A stretch of DNA of 64,000 nucleotides, taken from Plazaster borealis. Taxonomy: Eukaryota; Echinodermata; Asteroidea; Forcipulatida; Labidiasteridae. The position numbers and the translations under genes were made by a program. The stretch lies in the NCBI GenBank assembly GCA_021014325.1, contig CM037471.1, positions 20,790,818 through 20,854,817 on the forward strand. Direction: 5' to 3'. Under the pieces are notes generated by a model. It worked only from the letters and a program-made list of their open reading frames with translations, was not told where the DNA came from and searched no databases. Below, one piece after another: positions 1 through 11,629 of this stretch (positions are counted from its first letter, which is position 1; each line of letters opens with the position of its first letter).

Positions 1-122
1 TCAAAAGCTACGTTACTTCAGAGGAATGTTTTATACTATCAACAGCTCTCCGTTGCTTGTTACCAAGTAAGTTTTTTATGCTAATATTTGTTTTGAGTCA
101 TTACCAAACGTGAAGTGATCTT
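1..122 (-). mobile_element. Truncated end of a TTAA-type mini-transposon
   Basis: The first ~120 bases match, in reverse complement, the left part of the complete element at 61216-61590. Shared features are the AGAGCTGTTGAT segment, the GTTACCAAG segment and the terminal ATTACCAAACGTG. The rest of the element lies outside the window. Bases 123-780 hold no gene or repeat that I recognise. Confidence 0.6.
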
Positions 123-798
123 TGCTGAAATTAATTTAAAAGGTTTTCAATCAATGAGGAAATTGAGTTCACATGAGATTAAACAGATTTTATTTGGGTA
201 AAAAACAATCATTTTAAATACCCTTCTCCGGTGCTTTTCAGAAATATTTGCGAAAAACCCTGTTACGTCATCACTCATGTTACGTCACTGTGGGAGCTCC
301 GTTTTTATAGCTGCTTTGCTACAACATGCATGGAGGTATTAACAAAGCAACATCCCACACATAACGTCAAAGTATTGTCATTTTGACACAGGCCGTCAAT
401 GGCAGAAGTGTTTCTAGTGTTTCAAAACCTGAGGTTGTGGCCTAATCTTTTGATCGATAATACGAAAAGTTCAGAAGTGTACAAATATCAAAATTACATG
501 ATATACAAACACATAGCAAGTTTAACTAGCATTCCCGTTTAAAAACTTTCGCTCAAGTAGCTGTTTAATGAAAACCGAACAATATAATCAACCTGAAATG
601 TAAACTATAGTTCATCAAAATTTTCAATTGTTAAATATTGTTGTGTTTGTTACATTAAATACGTTTTTAATAACAAGTTGTCCGAGTAAGCTCTGCTGCA
701 CAGTAGATAGGGAATGTCGAGTTTGTGTACTGTGCCAACAGGACAAAAATTAGGGGATGAATTTCACTGCTTGTTTGAATGTCCATCTACATCCATCA

Positions 799-1075
799 GG
801 GGTGGTCGGGTTGGCGTAGTGGTATCTTTCCTCGCCTTCCACCTCTAGGACCCCGGTTCAAATCATGCCGGGGGCACTACGTGGATTGGGTTTTCAGTCC
901 CTACCTGACTGCGTGGGTTTTCCCTGGAACAAATCTCTGTGGTTTTTCTCCCACAGTTAAAACTGAAACTTCCTTCCTTGTCTTCTCTCCATTGGTTTTT
1001 TGGCTAGTACAGTGATTAAGTTCGCTTTTCTGAGAGTTCTTGGCTTCACCACCAGAATAAATGAAATGAAATCCA
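799..1075 (+). mobile_element. tRNA-derived SINE
   Basis: The segment opens with a tRNA-like head. A box A-like TGGCGTAGTGGT lies near 812 and a box B-like GGTTCAAATC near 856, the usual internal RNA polymerase III promoter spacing. An unrelated body follows, ending in the AATGAAATGAAAT tail near 1060. The short open frames inside it are not genes. It lies just outside the duplicated GPCR segment. Confidence 0.6.
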
Positions 1076-1259
1076 CCGATAGAGCAACATACCTCGAACT
1101 TATCACATATATAAACCCAACACTCTCAAAATTACTTGTCTCTTTAACACAACCTATAAGGAACTTTAAAAACTGGCAAAGTTCAGATTTTAAGAACTAT
1201 TGACTGCGATTGCACATTGTAAGCCGATTATTCTATGCAGTCAATAGGGAATGTCATCC

Positions 1260-2300
1260 TCAGAAAGGCTGGTTTCTTAAACTTGCCCGTTGTCCACACT
1301 TTGGAGGTGTATGCTCTACCGTCTGACGGCTCGTCTTATCCCGTCTACACTTGACCAAGAGGCGCTTGCCAATCTGCTTTGCGGCATTCCGAAATTGTTT
1401 GTTCATACAGCTGTATATGAGAAAGTTCCACCAACTATTCGAAAGCGATAACCAGGTGACGGCAAACTCGACCCCAGGAGCCGCATTCTCTTTCTTGATA
1501 AATTTGTAAAAGTCTAGGTACAGGGTGGGGACCCATGCACAGTTGAAAGCGAGGGTAACGGCAAGGCACATCCGTACCGCTTTCATGTCCATCTGTGCAA
1601 CGCGGCTCCATCGCGATGGTCTCCGTCGGTTAGTGGACTTCATCACTGCGGAAAGTCCCTGGGACGCGATAATCTTGAAGTGCCGGTGAGCCACTCGGAA
1701 AAGATGCCCGTATATCAGCACCATGACCAGACTCCCGTTTATTATCCACCACATGATCAGTATAAACAAAGACAAGGGAAAACTTGGATCTTCAAAAGAA
1801 GGCTCACAGAAGAATGTTGCACGGTTGTACTTCATAACGTCCGTAAGTGAAGAAGTTACCAAGACAGTGCCAGAAATGGCAACCCATGCGACACATACTG
1901 TTATGACGGCTCGTTTGCGTGTAATGAGAGATGCGTACCTCAGCGGTATGGTTATGGCAACGAAGCGATCAACACTTATATTCACCAAGAAGAACACGCT
2001 AAGCAGCAGCCCAACGGCGCAGACCGACCCTTGAATGCGACACAAGATATCACCAAACGGGAATCCCTCGTAGCCAGATGGCAGGGTACTGGTGAACGCC
2101 AAAGCACCCACGAGGATATCAGCCAAGGCGAGGGACACGATGAAAACTCTTGCAGGCTCTGAGCCGATCCTCGCCCGGCCAACCACGACTATATTCAGGG
2201 TGTTGGCGATGACGATTGCTAAACCATTCGACGCGATGAACATCGTCCGTAGAACAACTACTGCCGTATTTGAAGGTTGGGGTTCACTTGTGGAATTCAT
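1260..2300 (-). CDS. Class A (rhodopsin-like) GPCR, copy A, intronless
   Basis: A 346-aa seven-helix receptor of the plasma membrane, encoded in one open frame from an ATG at 2300 (purine at -3). Family landmarks are all present. There is an N-terminal NST glycosylation site and a TM1 asparagine near residues 33-36. TM2 has LALAD (D61). A TM3 Cys87 can pair with Cys165 in extracellular loop 2. The TM3 end is D111-R112-F113, a DRF variant of DRY. TM7 has N292-F-L-I-Y296, in which the usual NPxxY proline is replaced by Phe. The motif FNCAWVP (residues 252-258) stands in for the TM6 CWxP motif. It is a paralogue of the gene at 7298-8356, with long identical runs. Differences cluster around extracellular loop 1, TM4, intracellular loop 3 and the tail. 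The last ~15 residues are in a different frame from copy B. The ligand is unknown; the sequence looks loosely amine-receptor-like, but I would not assign one. Confidence 0.9.
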   Translation of the reverse strand: MNSTSEPQPSNTAVVVLRTMFIASNGLAIVIANTLNIVVVGRARIGSEPARVFIVSLALADILVGALAFTSTLPSGYEGFPFGDILCRIQGSVCAVGLLLSVFFLVNISVDRFVAITIPLRYASLITRKRAVITVCVAWVAISGTVLVTSSLTDVMKYNRATFFCEPSFEDPSFPLSLFILIMWWIINGSLVMVLIYGHLFRVAHRHFKIIASQGLSAVMKSTNRRRPSRWSRVAQMDMKAVRMCLAVTLAFNCAWVPTLYLDFYKFIKKENAAPGVEFAVTWLSLSNSWWNFLIYSCMNKQFRNAAKQIGKRLLVKCRRDKTSRQTVEHTPPKCGQRASLRNQPF

Positions 2301-3317
2301 CCCTTTTGGAAGCCCTCTGACTTCACGTTAAATATTTCTAAAGCCAGATCACACTGCACTCAGTGATTAATAATCAAGTATGTAACAGTTTGAACTCGTT
2401 TAAGCTGCTTATTAAAACGTAAACAAATTGTGTAAGTTGTGTTGTCGCAAAGAATGTGTGCAAATTTGCACATTCGTCTTTAATGCGCAACGACTGACTA
2501 GACAACTAAAATGTAGGCCTATACATTCTTTGAGGCGTCAATGTCAAACACTTAACATTTTTGTATTTGTTCAACATCAGTATGCCTCAATCAGCGATGT
2601 ACGGGATGACATCATAACTTTGCTTGCTGTCCAGTCTGTTAATCAATGCCCCATAATCTTTGTGATTTTCAGGCGACTTCAGAGCGACGTTGTTGCAGTT
2701 TCTCCCGCCCATTTTGCCTCGTGTGTATTTGATGATGTCGAAACCACTCCGGCGTCGCTCCGTGAACGAAAACACTCCACACGACGAATTGGATGCAGAT
2801 TGTTGTTATACTGGATGGAAAAAGGTCTCGCCCACGCGAGAAGACAGGATAGGTTACCAGTGTAAAACGTATATAGCTGGTATGTCGGGCTAAACATTTA
2901 CTTTTACGATCTGTTTGAAGTTTACACTGTACTGAGACAAAGCTTAGTTTCACATCTGCCGATTATTGACTACCGGCAACATGACTACAACAAACGAACA
3001 CAGGAATTAAGAATCAATATGGGGATCTCTTAATTAGAACCGATTTATTTGTTTTACCGTGTGTTGTCACACTCTTTGTTTGCGTAGTGTGTTTTTGCCG
3101 ATTAATTATCTATCTGTAAACAAAACATGTGTGGTGATTCCCAACAAGAGTGACGTAGTAAAGTCCCCCCGTCCACATTGCGATAACCACCCTAAAAGAA
3201 TAATGCTAGAATGTACGAGTTTCTACTACCCAACATTTCAGTTTCATGAATTTTGTTAAGTTTTGAAAGAACGAAGTTTATATTTCATATTAGGCTATAA
3301 AGTTGATGGACACTATG

Positions 3318-3458
3318 GCCCTTTTCGAAACCAAGGATTTGGGCTGTTGCTTTGGCTCAGGCACCGTCAGTTATTTTTGTAATGCGTACGTTTGGTATGG
3401 GACTCCAAACAGGCGGTCGGTCGGAGCCCAAGCCGAAGACCTGGTTTCGAAAAGGCCC
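3318..3458. mobile_element. Short mini-transposon with TTTCGAAACC terminal inverted repeats
   Basis: The ends GGCCCTTTTCGAAACC and GGTTTCGAAAAGGCCC are inverted copies. Inside, TTGGGCT near 3339 and AGCCCAAG near 3426 also pair. A related element lies at 37922-38039. Copy B of the duplication lacks it at the matching place (near 9397), so it probably inserted after the duplication. Confidence 0.7.
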
Positions 3459-3767
3459 TGTGATAAAAAAAATATATAAAGAGGGCAGTTAATTGTCCGT
3501 AGTCCTCACACCGAATCTGTTCATGAGGACCTACCTTTTTTTAAGAATTCAGAAATCTATATAGAAAGTCCACAACTATAGACCCATTGCACAACGTGCA
3601 ATGCACTTACACACGCCTATCCTTTCTGCCATTTTGGGAGTCAAAATGTACACAAAGGAATTGACTCCCAAAATGGTGGAAATGGTAGACGCGCGTTGTG
3701 TGGAGGTGCGTTGCGCGTTGTGCTGGGAGTCAGTAGGGGGCATAGGGGCCTATCTATCTAGGTTGGT

Positions 3768-3960
3768 TTTAAAGGTACTGGACACGTTTGGTAATTGTCA
3801 AAGACCCGTATTCTCACTTGGTGTATCCCAACATATGCATAAATAACAAACCTGTGAAAATTTGGGCTCAATTGGTCATCGAAGTTGCAAGAAAATAATG
3901 AAAGAAAAAACAAACTTGTTGCACAAATTTGTGTGCTTTCAGATGCCTGAAAAAGGCTTC
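3768..3960 (+). mobile_element. Partial TTAA-family mini-transposon
   Basis: TTTAAAGGTACTGGACACGT starts a segment matching, inverted, the right half of the element at 61216-61590 (CCAACATATGCATAAATAACA, CAATTGGTCATCGAAGTTGC). The other half is missing. A fragment of the same family sits in copy B at 9590-9690 but in opposite orientation, so the two insertions are separate events. Confidence 0.6.
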
Positions 3961-4689
3961 AGGCCTGAAGTCTTTTGGGCCCTTTCGACCTTCACACTCC
4001 CATGAAATAAATTGTAGAGTTGAAATCTATATAACTGAAACATTACTCCGAGTGCTCGAGTTCGGGGATGCAATAACAGCATAACTTCAGACGGATTAAT
4101 CGCGATAAATATGCCAATAAATAAAAAAGTCACGAAATAGTACAAAGCTTAGAAAATGATAAGTTTAAGTTGGCAATTTGGATAATAAATGGGAACCGAC
4201 GCGCGTGTGATTGCATTTCATGCACACACAACAAGCCGAACACTGTTACCGATGGTACTGCCGCATGGGGAAATGCCGCGTTGCCTCCATCGATTAGATC
4301 TTCCCCCGCAGTCAAAGTCCGCAATCAGCTAATTTTTAATTTGTGAAATAACTTAAGTTAGTTGACTCAGTTCATTTAGTGGGGTTTTTGTGTGTTGTTT
4401 TTTTTCGCTCTGGGACGTGCGTTTGCTTGTTGGCACCCTTAATTCAGGTGGTTATATATTGGTTGAGTATTCATGTGAGCTGAGAAACGGAACTATATGC
4501 TTCTTTGATTAGATTCTGCAGTGGCCTGCATCTTGTTCCTACGACATATGTGGGAGGGGAAACCACACAATGCGGCTGTTGTTGGCCCGGAGGGGTGCGT
4601 TAAGGAGATCTTGCCGGTTATTCATGTATTTTTTCCCCCTCAAATACTCCTTACTTCAGAGCTTGTTAAAAAGCAGCGCATATTGCAAG

Positions 4690-4975
4690 AGAGTTATTGT
4701 GACATGCTTTTCCATAGTAAGACAACTCGTAAATAAAAATGCGGTAAAATAGAAAAGATGGAACTGTCATATTGTGCAAGTGCGTTCATATTGTGACATA
4801 TAGTTTTCAATAGTAAGACAACTCGTAAATAAAAATGCGGTAAAATAGAAAAGATGGAACTGTCATATCGTGCAAGAGCGTTAATATTGTGACATATAGT
4901 TTTCAATAGTAAGACAACTCGTAAATAAAAATGCAGTAAAATATAAAGATGGAACTGTCATATTGTGCACTGACA
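4690..4975 (+). repeat. 96-bp tandem repeat, about 2.9 units
   Basis: AAGACAACTCGTAAATAAAA recurs at 4719, 4815 and 4911, a 96-bp period. Copy B has a single unit near 11681-11730. This is an expansion specific to copy A. Confidence 0.9.
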
Positions 4976-5290
4976 GTCACTGTGTCAATAGACTGGGTTT
5001 TTGGAGGCCTAAACTTTGTATTATTTTACTCTGTGAAGCTGTATCGTGAAATACCAGACAGTCTCAAGTCAGTTAATTAAAGGAACAGGATGTTAACTCA
5101 AAGTCCTAAACATCTGCTTCTCAGTTATTGTGCACTAACAGTCACAGTGTCAATAGACTGGGTTTTTGGAAGCCTACAAACTTTAGATTCTTTTACTCTG
5201 TGAAGCTGTATCGTAAAATACCAGACAGTCTCAAGTCAGTTAATTAAAGGAACAGGAGTTAACTCAAAGTCCTAAACATCTGCTTCTCAG
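4962..5290 (+). repeat. 165-bp direct repeat, two units
   Basis: The segment ATTGTGCACTGACAGTCAC at 4962 returns with few changes at 5127. Both units end in CTAAACATCTGCTTCTCAG. Copy B keeps one diverged unit near 11725-11905. A short (GAAT)n run follows at 5364-5386. Confidence 0.85.
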
Positions 5291-5998
5291 TCAATTGACA
5301 AGAGGTAGAACGGAATGCAAACTTGACTTTTGTGAAATTTCAGCTCGGTATTCGGTGCGGAGTTGAATGAATGAATGAATGAAATGTCTTGAACTTTTTG
5401 AGTCAAAGTAAATCGACAATAAATGGCTCATTTATTGGTGGCCTACCGGTACCCACTAAGAATGGCACATGACAATCTTTCGTTTTAGAAATGAAACATT
5501 TACAGAGAGCATAAATATTCACAGCTCTTGATATTGAATAATGTTACTGATAGTAAACGTGTATTTTCACAAAGAACGAAGAGTGCGTTGTTTGAATAAT
5601 GTAATATATGCACTCTACAAATTGCACTCATAATTTATAGCGACAAAAAAGCTCACCGCCTCGGCATTATATTCATTGCACGTCTCCGATTCTATTTCTG
5701 GAACACTTCTCATTATCTTCGCATACAATAAAGGGAATCGTATACAATGTTTCCCATCAATTTCTCAACTGACGTTCTTTACAAACCCAAAACGTACAGC
5801 AATACCTTTTTATGGCAACATATCGTGAAAGATTCAGCTCTTTCTATTGCACCGGTGAAATAAAGACGAAGATGAAAATATAAAACATATTAAATTTGAT
5901 CCAAAACGGTCCTAGCTAAGCGGTTAGATGACTTAAGTTGGTTTGAATATTTTGTCTTATAGGCCCATAATTTATTTATAGATGGTTTTTCGCAAACA

Positions 5999-6290
5999 TT
6001 AAAGAGGAAGGGAAATGTCTAATTCAATTTTGTGATGTACTAATTTTCCAATAAATAGAGTCCTCATGTGAGTGGGGACAAAATGACAAGTCTCTAACCT
6101 GACATTGGATGTTTTGGATGTTCACAACATGTGCATTGGAAGGGTATCGTACGCAAAGGCCATTTACGCCATTTTAAGGTGAGGTTATGCCTTAGAGATT
6201 TGTAATTTTGTCCCCACTCACATGAGGACTCTATCTATTGGAACATGGGTACATCACAAAATTGAATTTCGCATTTCCCTTCCTCTTTAA
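5999..6290. mobile_element. Foldback mini-transposon with TTAA ends
   Basis: The left arm (5999-6093) and right arm (6187-6290) are inverted copies. They begin and end with TTAAAGAGGAAGGGAAATG and its complement, and both contain GAGTCCTCATGTGAGTGGGG or its complement. TTAA at both ends suggests a TTAA target site. There is no coding capacity. The rest of 5390-7220 holds no gene; a G-homopolymer lies at 6568-6579. Confidence 0.85.
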
Positions 6291-7297
6291 CATTTTTATA
6301 TACCGCACACATAAATCCTTGTTATTCGATTGGTGGAACACGCGTCACATGCCGCTCCAAATGTGTGACACTCCAAAATTTAATGGGTCCTTTATTGATT
6401 TTTATAGGACGCTTCGTTCCTCGCCCGTTTGTCCAAACGAGGCAAGGTCGTGTCACGCCGTCAAGGATTGTGTCTATGGATTTGACCACGTTGTTTAGAA
6501 GGTTTACTGTTTGTTTTGGGTTTTTCAGAACGTGGGGTGGACGAGTTTCCGTGTTTTGTTTTATTGGGGGGGGGGGAGTTCTTCGGGGTGTTTATTGTGA
6601 ACAAAATTCAAATGACAAGGATATATGTGTGAGCTATATTAAACAATAGTGCATGCACTTCGTTCGTGCATTGTCGCAGAATATAATCACTCGGTGAAAT
6701 CTGGCTTTTTCATTTCACTTGGCTTCGAATATGCACTCAAAGGGACTATGCATCCAATACTAATAGCACAACATACCTTTCAAAGGCCGAGTTTGAATTA
6801 ATGGCACCGCCAGTGGCTACGGCAGGAAAGTCCCATTCTTCACCGTTGTCGTAGCCAAAGGCAATAGCCGTAGCCAAAGGTGCTTGATCCAGACACAGCC
6901 TTTAACATTCCACCTTGGCTTCATTTTCTTTCAATATGAAACTTTATCATAGTGCGGCCATTTTGTTTTTCTAGTTTTCTTCCATTCTATTAGATTACCG
7001 TACATTGAACATGGCTAAACAAAATGTTCAGGTTCATATTTTATGTTTATATTTCAATTACAACCAGTTTTTTCTTCCCCTTCATTTTGTGTCATAAAAT
7101 CCCTCAAAAAGTATAGCCACGGCGAAAAAAGGCTTACCAATGATCAGTTTGTTATATTTGTCAGAGATCTGGAGTTTTAAGTAACTATTTTAAATGTTTT
7201 AAACATACTTTATGGAATACCACTGACTGTGATTGCAAACGAACGGCGAATAAATAATAATATCCAACATTATTTTTAGTCGGTTGTTCTATTGCAG

Positions 7298-8356
7298 TCA
7301 ATAGGGAATGTCATCCCCTGGACGGCTGTTTTCTTCAACTTGCCCGTTGTCCACATTTTGAGGTCTCTGCTCTACCGTCTGACGGCTCGTCTTACCCCGT
7401 CTACACTTTGCCAAGAGGCGCTCGCCAATTTGCTTTGCGGCATCCCGAAATTGTTTGTTCATACAGCTGTAGATGAGAAAGTTCCACCAACTATTCGACA
7501 GCGACAACCAGGTGACGGCAAACTCGACCCCAGGAGCCGCATTCTCTTTCTTGATAAACTTGTAAAAGTCCAGGCACAGGGTGGGGACCCATGCACCGTT
7601 GAAGGCGAGGGTAACGGCAAGGCACATCCGTACCGCTTTCATGTCCATCCGTGCAACGCGGCTCCATCGAGGTGGTCTCTGTTGGTTGGCGGACTCCACT
7701 GCAGCAAGTCCCTGCTGGGCCGCGATACGCTGGGAGTGCCGGTGAGCCACTCGGAAAAGATGCCCGTATATCAGCACCATGATCAGACTCCCGTTCATTA
7801 TCCACCACATGATTAGTATAAACAAAGACAAGGGAAAACTTGGATCTTCAAAAGAAGGCTCACAGAAGAATGTAGCACGGTTGTACTTCATAATGTCCGT
7901 AAGCAAAGTAGTTACTAAGATAATACCAGAAATGGCGACCCAAGCGACACACACTGTTATGACGGCTCGTTTGCGTGTAATGAGAGCTTCGTACCTCAGC
8001 GGTATGGTTATGGCAACGAAGCGATCAACACTTATATTCACCAAGAAGAACACGCTAAGCAGCAGCCCAACGGCGAAGACCGACCCTGTTATTCGGCACA
8101 AGGCATCGTCAAACGGAAATCCGTCATAACCAGACGGCAGGGTACTGCTGAACGCCAAAGCACCCACGAGGATATCAGCCAAGGCGAGGGACACGATGAA
8201 AACTCTTGCGGGCTCCGAGCCGATCCTCGCCCGGCCAACCACGACTATATTCAGGGTGTTGGCGATGACGATTGCTAAACCATTCGACGCGATGAACATC
8301 GTCCGTAGAACAACTACTGCTGTACTTGAAGGTTGAGGTTCACTTGTGGAATTCAT
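7298..8356 (-). CDS. Class A (rhodopsin-like) GPCR, copy B, intronless
   Basis: A 352-aa seven-helix receptor, close paralogue of the gene at 1260-2300. The first 70 residues differ at only two positions (N11S and T70S). It keeps the paired cysteines (LCRI in TM3, FFCEPSF in loop 2), the DRF motif and the NFLIY version of NPxxY. Differences from copy A group in three places: loop 1/TM3 (YDGFPFDDALCRITGSVF), TM4, and intracellular loop 3, where one residue is gained and the STNRRRPSR segment becomes SANQQRPPR. The C-terminal tail is in another frame because copy A has an extra base near codon 331. This tail is longer and acidic (GQVEENSRPGDD). The two are likely paralogues from unequal crossing-over. 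Function and ligand are unknown. Confidence 0.9.
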   Translation of the reverse strand: MNSTSEPQPSSTAVVVLRTMFIASNGLAIVIANTLNIVVVGRARIGSEPARVFIVSLALADILVGALAFSSTLPSGYDGFPFDDALCRITGSVFAVGLLLSVFFLVNISVDRFVAITIPLRYEALITRKRAVITVCVAWVAISGIILVTTLLTDIMKYNRATFFCEPSFEDPSFPLSLFILIMWWIMNGSLIMVLIYGHLFRVAHRHSQRIAAQQGLAAVESANQQRPPRWSRVARMDMKAVRMCLAVTLAFNGAWVPTLCLDFYKFIKKENAAPGVEFAVTWLSLSNSWWNFLIYSCMNKQFRDAAKQIGERLLAKCRRGKTSRQTVEQRPQNVDNGQVEENSRPGDDIPY

Positions 8357-10060
8357 CCCTTCGGGGAGAAATACTTAACTTAAGAATTTTCAAAAATCAA
8401 ATCAATCCTTCTTCTTGCTTAACCATTCATTTAGCACTGTTTCAAACTCTTTAAAGTCGCTGAAGAAAACTTCCAAAACGACTCTCTACTCCGTGTTGTA
8501 GACAAGAAGGTGTACAGATCACCACATTTGTCTTAAACATCTGATTGACAACCAACCAGTATATAGGCCCTACGTTCGTTTAATGTAAGTCAACGGCAAA
8601 CCACTTTACACGGATGAATTTGTTCAAACATCAGTTTGCATCAATCAGCAATATGCTACGCTTTCCAATCTGTAAATCAATACCACCATCAAGCGTTACG
8701 ATTTTCAAGCGACTTCAGAGCGGCGTTGTTGCAGTTTCTCCCGCCCGTTTTGCCCCGTGTGTAATTGATGAAGTCGCAAACACTCCGGCGTCGCTCCCGT
8801 GAACGAAAACACTCCACACGAATTGGATGCAGATTGTTTTTATACTGGATGAGAAAACGGTCTCGCCACGCGAGTAGACAGGATAAGTTACCAGTGTAAA
8901 ACCTAGCTGGTATGTCGGGCTAAACATTTACTTTTGCTCTGTTTGGAATGCAAACTGTACACGGATACGAAGCTTAACTTTCAAACCCGCCGAATGTTGA
9001 CAGCCGGCGAAACAATAACTATGACAAACGAACACACATAAACAACACACACACGTGATTCTAATCGATTTATGAATTTACAATCAATTATGGGGATCTT
9101 AATTAGAACCGATTTATTTGTTTTACCTTGTGTTGTCACACTTTTTGTTTGCATAGTGTGTTTGTGCTGATAAATTATCTCTATAAACTAAAACATGTGT
9201 GGTGATGTTCACCACGAGTGGTGTAAAGTCCCCAAGTCCAAGTTCCGATAAACCACCAAAAGAATAATAAAAGGTTCAAATGGATCAGTTTCTACTACTG
9301 ATTAGTTTAATTTCAGAAATCTAAAAGATCGTGAATTTTATAAAGAACGCAGCTTGTATTTCATATTAGGTTTGAAACATTACATCAATAAACTATGGTA
9401 ACAAGAGGGACTTTTATTATCCGCTCACTTTGAATTTTCCGGTAAGATTGAAAACTTAATTTTTCACAGATTCGCACACAACTTAGCCTACATGGTATAA
9501 AGATGGTGATGGTGGAAAACTTGCAATAGTCTTCCTTGAAATGCTAACAAAAAATTGAGAAATTAGTAAAGCAATTATAGTTTTGATCTCCCGATGTTGA
9601 AAACAGTGAAAACATAGGTTTTTTTTCGTGACTTCGATGACCAATTGAACTTAAATCTTTCACAGGTTTGTTATTATTTTCATGTTTTGTTACACAAAGT
9701 TGGCCACATGCTTTAGCCAACTAAACCGGCCTCCATACTGTTCCTTTTCTTTGACTGTATAAACCTTAAACAACTCTGTTCGCTATTACATTGTATATGC
9801 ATTCTGTAATGCTGTGTTTTTCACAGTATGGAAATAAATGTGAATTGAATTGAACTTGGAAGAAGAATTCAGAAATCTACAATGAAAGCCACAACTAAGG
9901 GGACATAAATTCCTCCCGTGTGCAATTCTTTGAGTGCCTAGATCGAATAACATCAACGAAGTTGTAACTAATTAAAGCGAGCTTATAGGCCGAGTGTCCA
10001 AATAAGCCATTTGTGTCTTAGATTTGAATAATGTCTGGTACAATGACTTGCTAGATCACA

Positions 10061-10298
10061 AGTTACCGCTTAAATTTGAATTCCTATCGAGACAGTTGTT
10101 ATGTCACATGATTTGGGGCAAGCTTTTGCGTAGTTCGTAAGAGACGGCGAACACCCATACACAATTTTGATTGAATGTGTGTGGCACAATGGTACCAGGG
10201 TTTGCTCATTCGAAGGTTGCTATGCAAAATCTTGCCTAGAACCATATGACATAGCAACTGTCTCTATAGTCTGAGGAATTCAAATTAAAGTGGTAACT
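10061..10298. mobile_element. Foldback mini-transposon
   Basis: The outer ends AGTTACCGCTTAAATTTGAA and TTCAAATTAAAGTGGTAACT pair. Inner blocks also pair: GAGACAGTTGTTATGTCACA with ATGACATAGCAACTGTCTC, and GGGGCAAGCTTTTGC with GCAAAATCTTGCC. There is no open frame of note. It is present in copy B of the duplication only. Confidence 0.75.
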
Positions 10299-11394
10299 AA
10301 GCAACAGTCGTAACCGTACCGGTAGCCGTAGCCGCCGATTCTGATACGGCCTATAAGCATATACAATATTGAACAATTAAAGAATTTTGCTGAGTAAAAC
10401 GTATATCATGGAGCCATTTTACAACCAAAACGTACAACATGACGTTCAGCTGGTTACATTTGCTGGTTTGCAAGAGAGCATTTTCCCCCGGCCCATCAAG
10501 TCCCTTTATGATAATTTGAAAAAGTAAAACAAATAAATATTACATATATTTATAACTTATGTAATAATTGCATCGAGAATAAATAGTATTATTGTGGGGT
10601 AGGTAGGCTATAACCGCTACAGAGCGATGTGTGATAGACACTGTACTCGGTTTTGTTCGAGTCCTGCGGACCAAATTTCACAGGGCCTTCCAACCTCCAC
10701 ACTTCTCCAAGAAATACATTGGGAAGTTGAAATCTACGAACACAATACCACTCCGGATGCTTGAATTCGGGATGCAATAACAGCATATATCTTCAGACGG
10801 ATTAAACGTGATAAATATGCCAATAAAGCCAGAGGTCTCAAAAAAGACAAATGCTTCGAAATCATAAAAACACCGCCGAGTCTAAGGTGGCAGTTTGGTA
10901 ATAGATGGGAGCCGAGTCGCTATTTTTGATTGCATTACACATACACACAGAGAGAGTTAAAAGCCAAACATTTGTTACCAAGTGATGGAATGACTATGGA
11001 GTTACCGCGAAAGGAGAAAGCGTCCAAGATTGGCTCCACCGCCACAGTCAAAGTCCGCAATTAACTAAATTTTCAATTTGTAAATCAAATTAAGTTAGTT
11101 GACTCAGTCCTTTTCTGTTTATGATTTGCTCTGGTACGTGGGGTTTGCTGTTTGGTTTGCATCTTTAATTCAGGCGGTTATCTAGTTGGGTATTCAAAGT
11201 GAGCTCCGAAACGGAACTATGCTTCTTTGATTAAATTTTGCAGTGGCCTGCATCTTGTTCTTTCATCTTTCTTTCTTTTTTTTGGCGGGATATCAAAGAG
11301 TTTTTATCATGCGGCTGTTGTTGGCCCGGAGGGGAGCGATGAGGAGATTTTGTCGGTTCTTTATTTATTGCTGTTTCCCTCAAACATTCGTCCT

Positions 11395-11629
11395 TACACT
11401 GCAAAGACTGGGGTGTTAAATTGACACCATGGGTGTTGTCACATATAGATAGCGAAAAAAGAATCAAAATTTACACCATTGTATGTTACAATAACACTAA
11501 TTTTCTGATAACACAATTACATTGGTGTTTTTAAACACCATATGATGTTAATTTTGATTCTCTCTTTGGCATCTATAATGTGACAACACCCATGGTGTCA
11601 ATTTTAACACCCCAGTTTTGTGCAGTGTA
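11395..11629. mobile_element. Mini-transposon with TACACTGC terminal inverted repeats
   Basis: The ends TACACTGCAAAGACTGGGGT and CCCCAGTTTTGTGCAGTGTA are inverted copies. Pairing continues inward through GACACCATGGGTGTTGTCACA. The matching site in copy A (near 4651) is empty: there TCCTTAC runs almost directly into AGCTTGTTAAAAAGCAGCGC. Insertion therefore followed the duplication. Confidence 0.85.

Larger units (their letters stand above)
1197..5335. repeat. Segmental tandem duplication, copy A
   Basis: This block is colinear with 7223-11945. Matching landmarks include GCAGTCAATAGGGAATGTCA at the left edge and the GPCR gene. Upstream of it are the CTTCAGAGCG promoter-side block (2670-2900), GGGGATCT...TTAATTAGAACCG (3020), GTGGCCTGCATCTTGTTC (4522) and the right-edge AGAACGGAATGCAAACTTGA (5308). 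Copy A also has local tandem expansions at 4690-5290 and a mini-transposon at 3318-3458 that copy B lacks. Edges are approximate. Confidence 0.85.

Noticed and set aside
1723..2034. Plus-strand frames inside the GPCR genes (also 7292-7816 and 7779-8129)
   Set aside because: They are antisense shadows of the receptor coding sequence.
2428..2865. 145-codon plus-strand frame upstream of GPCR copy A
   Set aside because: The matching region of copy B (8614-8802) breaks the frame early, so it is not conserved as protein.
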